Assembly (NCBI GenBank): GCA_002391195.1
Contig: DGRZ01000054.1
Location: 1-23,610, forward strand
Direction of reading: 5' to 3'
DNA from: Fibrobacter sp. UBA4375
GTDB taxonomy: Bacteria; Fibrobacterota; Fibrobacteria; Fibrobacterales; Fibrobacteraceae
Length of the DNA stretch: 23,610 nucleotides
Shown here: piece after piece, positions 21,362-23,610 of the stretch
Numbering within the stretch: the first letter of the stretch is position 1
Layout of the letters: the number at the start of each line of letters is the position of its first letter
Made by a program: the position numbers and the translations under genes
The notes under the pieces: generated by a model
Seen by the model: only the letters and a program-made list of their open reading frames with translations
Told to the model about the DNA's origin: nothing
Database searches by the model: none

Positions 21362-22780
21362 TTATTCGGCAAACTTTTCCAGTTTGCGGGCAATCTTGCG
21401 GGCATTCTTGAGGAACTTCTTCTTGGCAAGTTCGGCAGAAGAGGAGGCCTTCTTGTAGAGTTCCCAATCGGGGCTGGAAACATCATAGGTGTCGTCATCG
21501 GTGGCGGCAGCTACACATTCCTGGTAGGCCACAAAGTCACAATTACTGTTAATGGAACCACTTGCGGAGCAAGCATAGTACTCTTGAATTATACGATCAC
21601 ATTCGTCGTCGCTCGAACCGCCCTTACCCTTGATGGCGGCATACACAGAATCCACCATCTTGTCGGTGCAACGGTCAAAATCCTTTTCGTTGGACTTTTC
21701 GTATTCATAGGCGACCGTAATCTTATTGCCGGCAGCATCCTTTACGGTTTCCTTGTCAAAGAATTCGCCGTATTCAGCCTTGCAAGTGCTCTTGGTCACT
21801 TCCCCTTCTTCGGCATCCAGGTCGCAGCTCATGCTGTTGAAGGAAACAGACATAGAGAATTCACGTCCGTCAACAGAATTGTTGAATTTCTTGATATTCA
21901 CCGAGAAGGTCTGGTCTGCAAACTTGAAGGTGACGCTGTTCTTGGTCTGCTTCGTCACTTCGATACCGGCCGACTTGATGTATTTTTCCACACCGGAAGA
22001 ATCTTCTTCGGTCAGGTAGTAAGTGTCGGGAATCGAAGGATCGCCACTTCCCAGGTTCTTGTAGAACTTGGACATGAATTTGGAATTCATGTAGTCGTCA
22101 AAGTTGTCATCATCACCATAGCTATAGGTAACCTTGGAAGTTATTGAATTACCCGATATCTTCATGGTCGATTCCGGGAACTTTCTCAAATCATTGTCGT
22201 CAAGGCAGGTCATGCGGTCCATCATTTTCTGGTCCACTTCAGGTTCCGCATCCATATCCAACTCGCTCATGGAACTGAACATGTCCTCGTACATCTTCGC
22301 CATTTCTTCTTCGGTGAGCTTGCCACCGACGTCCTTACAAGCCTTGAAGCATTGGCTCGTTTCATCGTCCGTATCGTACATGCAATAAACGGACTTCCAG
22401 GTGCCGTTCAGGTCATCGGCCTTGCCGCCAACAAACATCTGACCCTCGTCGTCGCAATACCTAGGTTCGCCATCCTTACCTATTTCTTCGCAATCGATTA
22501 TCACCAGGGTATCGCCCAAGAACAGGTATTTTGCGAATGAAGAATCTACACCGAAATCCACATTCTTCCAGGCATAGGTGTTGTTCTCGTTGACGCACAC
22601 GTCTTCGGCGTTAGAAATGGCAACAACAACAGCCTTGTTTTCTTGGTCAACAGAGATGGTTCCGGACACCTCAATAGTAACGCTGCCACCATTGGTTCCG
22701 CTGTCCGAACTACTGTCGTCGCTACAGGCGAAGAAAAACGCCGACGTAACGGCCAACATGAGAGTTAAGCTCTTTTTCAT
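21362..22780 (-). CDS. Large Cys-containing lipoprotein, function unknown
   Basis: A 472-aa predicted lipoprotein. The signal peptide MKKSLTLMLAVTSAFFFAC ends at lipidated Cys19, followed by SDDSSSDSG, the same start style as the tandem set but without a long Ser linker. The mature part is acidic, with scattered paired Cys (VNENNTYAW, DCEEIG, YCMYD...CFKACKDVGG, DRCTDKM, YYACSAS...CDFVAYQECV). It ends in a basic, helix-forming tail (AELAKKKFLKNARKIARKLEKFAE). I recognise no domain. AAAAAAGGAGAA precedes the ATG, and a promoter is visible at 22816-22844. Confidence 0.78.
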   Translation of the reverse strand: MKKSLTLMLAVTSAFFFACSDDSSSDSGTNGGSVTIEVSGTISVDQENKAVVVAISNAEDVCVNENNTYAWKNVDFGVDSSFAKYLFLGDTLVIIDCEEIGKDGEPRYCDDEGQMFVGGKADDLNGTWKSVYCMYDTDDETSQCFKACKDVGGKLTEEEMAKMYEDMFSSMSELDMDAEPEVDQKMMDRMTCLDDNDLRKFPESTMKISGNSITSKVTYSYGDDDNFDDYMNSKFMSKFYKNLGSGDPSIPDTYYLTEEDSSGVEKYIKSAGIEVTKQTKNSVTFKFADQTFSVNIKKFNNSVDGREFSMSVSFNSMSCDLDAEEGEVTKSTCKAEYGEFFDKETVKDAAGNKITVAYEYEKSNEKDFDRCTDKMVDSVYAAIKGKGGSSDDECDRIIQEYYACSASGSINSNCDFVAYQECVAAATDDDTYDVSSPDWELYKKASSSAELAKKKFLKNARKIARKLEKFAE

Positions 22781-22815
22781 TTGGAAATTCTCCTTTTTTA
22801 GGTTATTTGCACATA

Positions 22816-22844
22816 AAATTAGAATGTTACGTGGTTTTTTCCAA
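22816..22844 (-). promoter_or_regulatory. Promoter of the large lipoprotein gene
   Basis: On the minus strand, -35 TTGGAA (22839-22844), 17-base spacer, -10 TAATTT (22816-22821), about 35 bases before the start codon. Confidence 0.55.
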
Positions 22845-22942
22845 TATCATTTTTTGAATTTCAGGGATTTTCGCTTTTTTTGCCGATTTTTGACAATTTC
22901 GCGACTGCAATTCCCCGGTTTTGGAATAATTTCATTTTTTAT

Positions 22943-22971
22943 TAGACAGTTAAACTTTTTTTTACTATCTT
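22943..22971 (+). promoter_or_regulatory. Promoter of the H1-like/CBM48 gene
   Basis: -35 TAGACA (22943-22948), 17-base spacer containing a run of Ts, -10 TATCTT (22966-22971), about 28 bases before the ATG, with AAAGGAGA as ribosome binding site. Confidence 0.6.
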
Positions 22972-22999
22972 TGGCGCGGACTAAGTAAAGGAGATAACT

Positions 23000-23419
23000 A
23001 TGACCAAAGCTACTGCTAAGACAACGAAGGCCCCCGCTGCCAAGAAGGCTGCCGTAAAGGCCGCCCCGGCCAAGAAGACCGCCACTAATGCTGCCGCCCC
23101 CAAGGCCACCGCACCCAAGGCTGCTAAGCCCGCTGCCGAGAAAAAGGCTGCCGTTAAGGCCGCTCCGGCAAAGAAAGCCGCCCCCAAGGCCTCCAAGAAG
23201 GTCGCCGTGGTATTCGAAGCCAACTGCCCCCTGGCCACTACCGTTTCCGTTGCCGGTTCCTTCAACAACTGGGCTATCGACAAGGATATGCTCAAGAAGG
23301 ACAAGAAGACCGGTCTCTGGGTCGGCAAGGTCACCCTCGACACCGGCGTTTACGAATACAAGTTCGTCTGCGACGGTCAGTACTGGGACGAAGGCGACAA
23401 CAAGATCAAGCACGTGTAA
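23000..23419 (+). CDS. Histone H1-like Lys/Ala/Pro tail fused to a CBM48-type glycogen-binding domain
   Basis: A 139-aa protein in two parts. Residues 1-67 are almost only Lys, Ala, Pro and Thr, like the tail of eukaryotic histone H1 and bacterial H1-like proteins, with the 12-residue unit KKAAVKAAPAKK repeated exactly (15-26 and 48-59). Residues about 68-137 form an E-set/CBM48 (AMPK-beta-like) domain: VVFEANCPLATTVSVAGSFN, then NWAIDKDMLKKD, GLWVGKVTL, GVYEYKFVCDGQYW, with the conserved N-W and W-x-K positions that contact alpha-glucans. No signal peptide, so it acts in the cytoplasm. It could bring DNA, RNA or acidic partners to glycogen, or the tail may only be a charged spacer. Strong promoter and terminator suggest high expression. 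Confidence 0.85.
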   Translation: MTKATAKTTKAPAAKKAAVKAAPAKKTATNAAAPKATAPKAAKPAAEKKAAVKAAPAKKAAPKASKKVAVVFEANCPLATTVSVAGSFNNWAIDKDMLKKDKKTGLWVGKVTLDTGVYEYKFVCDGQYWDEGDNKIKHV

Positions 23420-23434
23420 TTTAGACGAAAGGAC

Positions 23435-23470
23435 GGGCCTAGGTTGGTGAGCGTCGCCGAACCACGGCCC
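23435..23470 (+). other. Structured 3' untranslated hairpin
   Basis: Nested stems GGGCC/GGCCC, GGTT/AACC and GGTG/CGCC around AGCGT (23435-23470), between the gene and its terminator. AGACGAAAG occurs on both sides (23423 and 23474). It could protect the mRNA end or be part of a small RNA. Confidence 0.5.
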
Positions 23471-23490
23471 TACAGACGAAAGACGAGAGA

Positions 23491-23516
23491 GGTTTCGGAT
23501 CACCGAAACCTTTTTT
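23491..23516 (+). terminator. Terminator of the H1-like/CBM48 gene
   Basis: Perfect 8-base stem GGTTTCGG (23491-23498) / CCGAAACC (23503-23510), ATCA loop, six Ts. An outer inverted repeat CTACAGAC (23470-23477) / GTCTGTAG (23530-23537) encloses it. Confidence 0.92.
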
Positions 23517-23538
23517 ATAAAATAAAAAAGTCTGTAGC

Positions 23539-23610
23539 GTGACAACTGTCTAATTTAACAAATAGTGTAAAGCGGCTAGAGAATAGAAGCGTCGGCCAAG
23601 GATGGGGAGG
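23539..23610 (+). ncRNA. rnpB: Possible start of RNase P RNA (rnpB), cut by window end
   Basis: No protein frame is seen after the terminator. A promoter-like GTGACA-N18-TAGTGT (23539-23568) is followed by a GC-rich stretch that ends ATGGGGAGG, which is what precedes AAAGTCC in the conserved P4 region of bacterial RNase P RNA. Only the edge of the signal is present, so this is a guess. Confidence 0.2.

Overview
The window looks like chromosomal DNA of a Fibrobacter (Fibrobacterota), most likely a gut or rumen fibre-degrader. The signs are a TIGR02147-type regulator (a family first defined as a paralogous set in Fibrobacter succinogenes), a run of Cys-rich lipoproteins that all begin C-D-D-S-S-S after the lipobox with Ser-rich linkers, and a secreted WNEPD glycosidase with a CBM6 and a C-terminal sorting-like domain. 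The species call is inference from gene content.

Left half (1-9400): sulfur assimilation. A 5'-truncated cysT, cysW and cysA (sulfate/thiosulfate ABC importer) are followed by a six-gene operon, metY - sir - tusA - hcyS - hcyF - hcyD. This matches the protein-thiocarboxylate route to homocysteine described in Wolinella succinogenes: Sir makes sulfide, HcyF adenylates the ThiS-like HcyS, the thiocarboxylate attacks O-acetylhomoserine on MetY, and the JAMM protease HcyD trims and releases. Here HcyS ends in Gly-Gly-Gly-Cys and a TusA is built into the operon. After a strong terminator (6570-6626) come a broken second JAMM gene ending in a C11 tract, a diverged copy of the operon promoter, and a 19-residue Cys-rich leader peptide with a textbook antiterminator/terminator pair. 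This leader precedes a mccB-like/mccA-like pair (7300-9400) that would turn homocysteine into cysteine.

Middle (9400-15420): a secreted glycosidase and a Nudix hydrolase on the minus strand, then a second O-acetylhomoserine sulfhydrylase (12338-13621). Its promoter shares an upstream element and a start-site operator with the mccBA promoter, and its leader holds overlapping mini-ORFs and mutually exclusive hairpins. An iron-type alcohol dehydrogenase and a block of GC-rich dispersed palindromes follow.

Right part (15421-23610): a TIGR02147 regulator on an apparently leaderless transcript, overlapping the first of four lipoprotein genes, three of which are tandem paralogues. On the minus strand lie a phosphohexomutase and another large lipoprotein. 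A small protein joining a histone-H1-like Lys/Ala/Pro tail to a glycogen-binding (CBM48-type) domain follows on the plus strand. The last bases could be the start of an RNase P RNA, but this is weak.

Synthesis: sulfate is imported and reduced, sulfur enters at homocysteine through HcyS or a free-sulfide sulfhydrylase, and homocysteine is converted to cysteine by the mcc pair. The main novelty candidates are the cysteine leader-peptide attenuator, the shared double regulatory signature on two sulfur promoters, and the Cys-capped HcyS.
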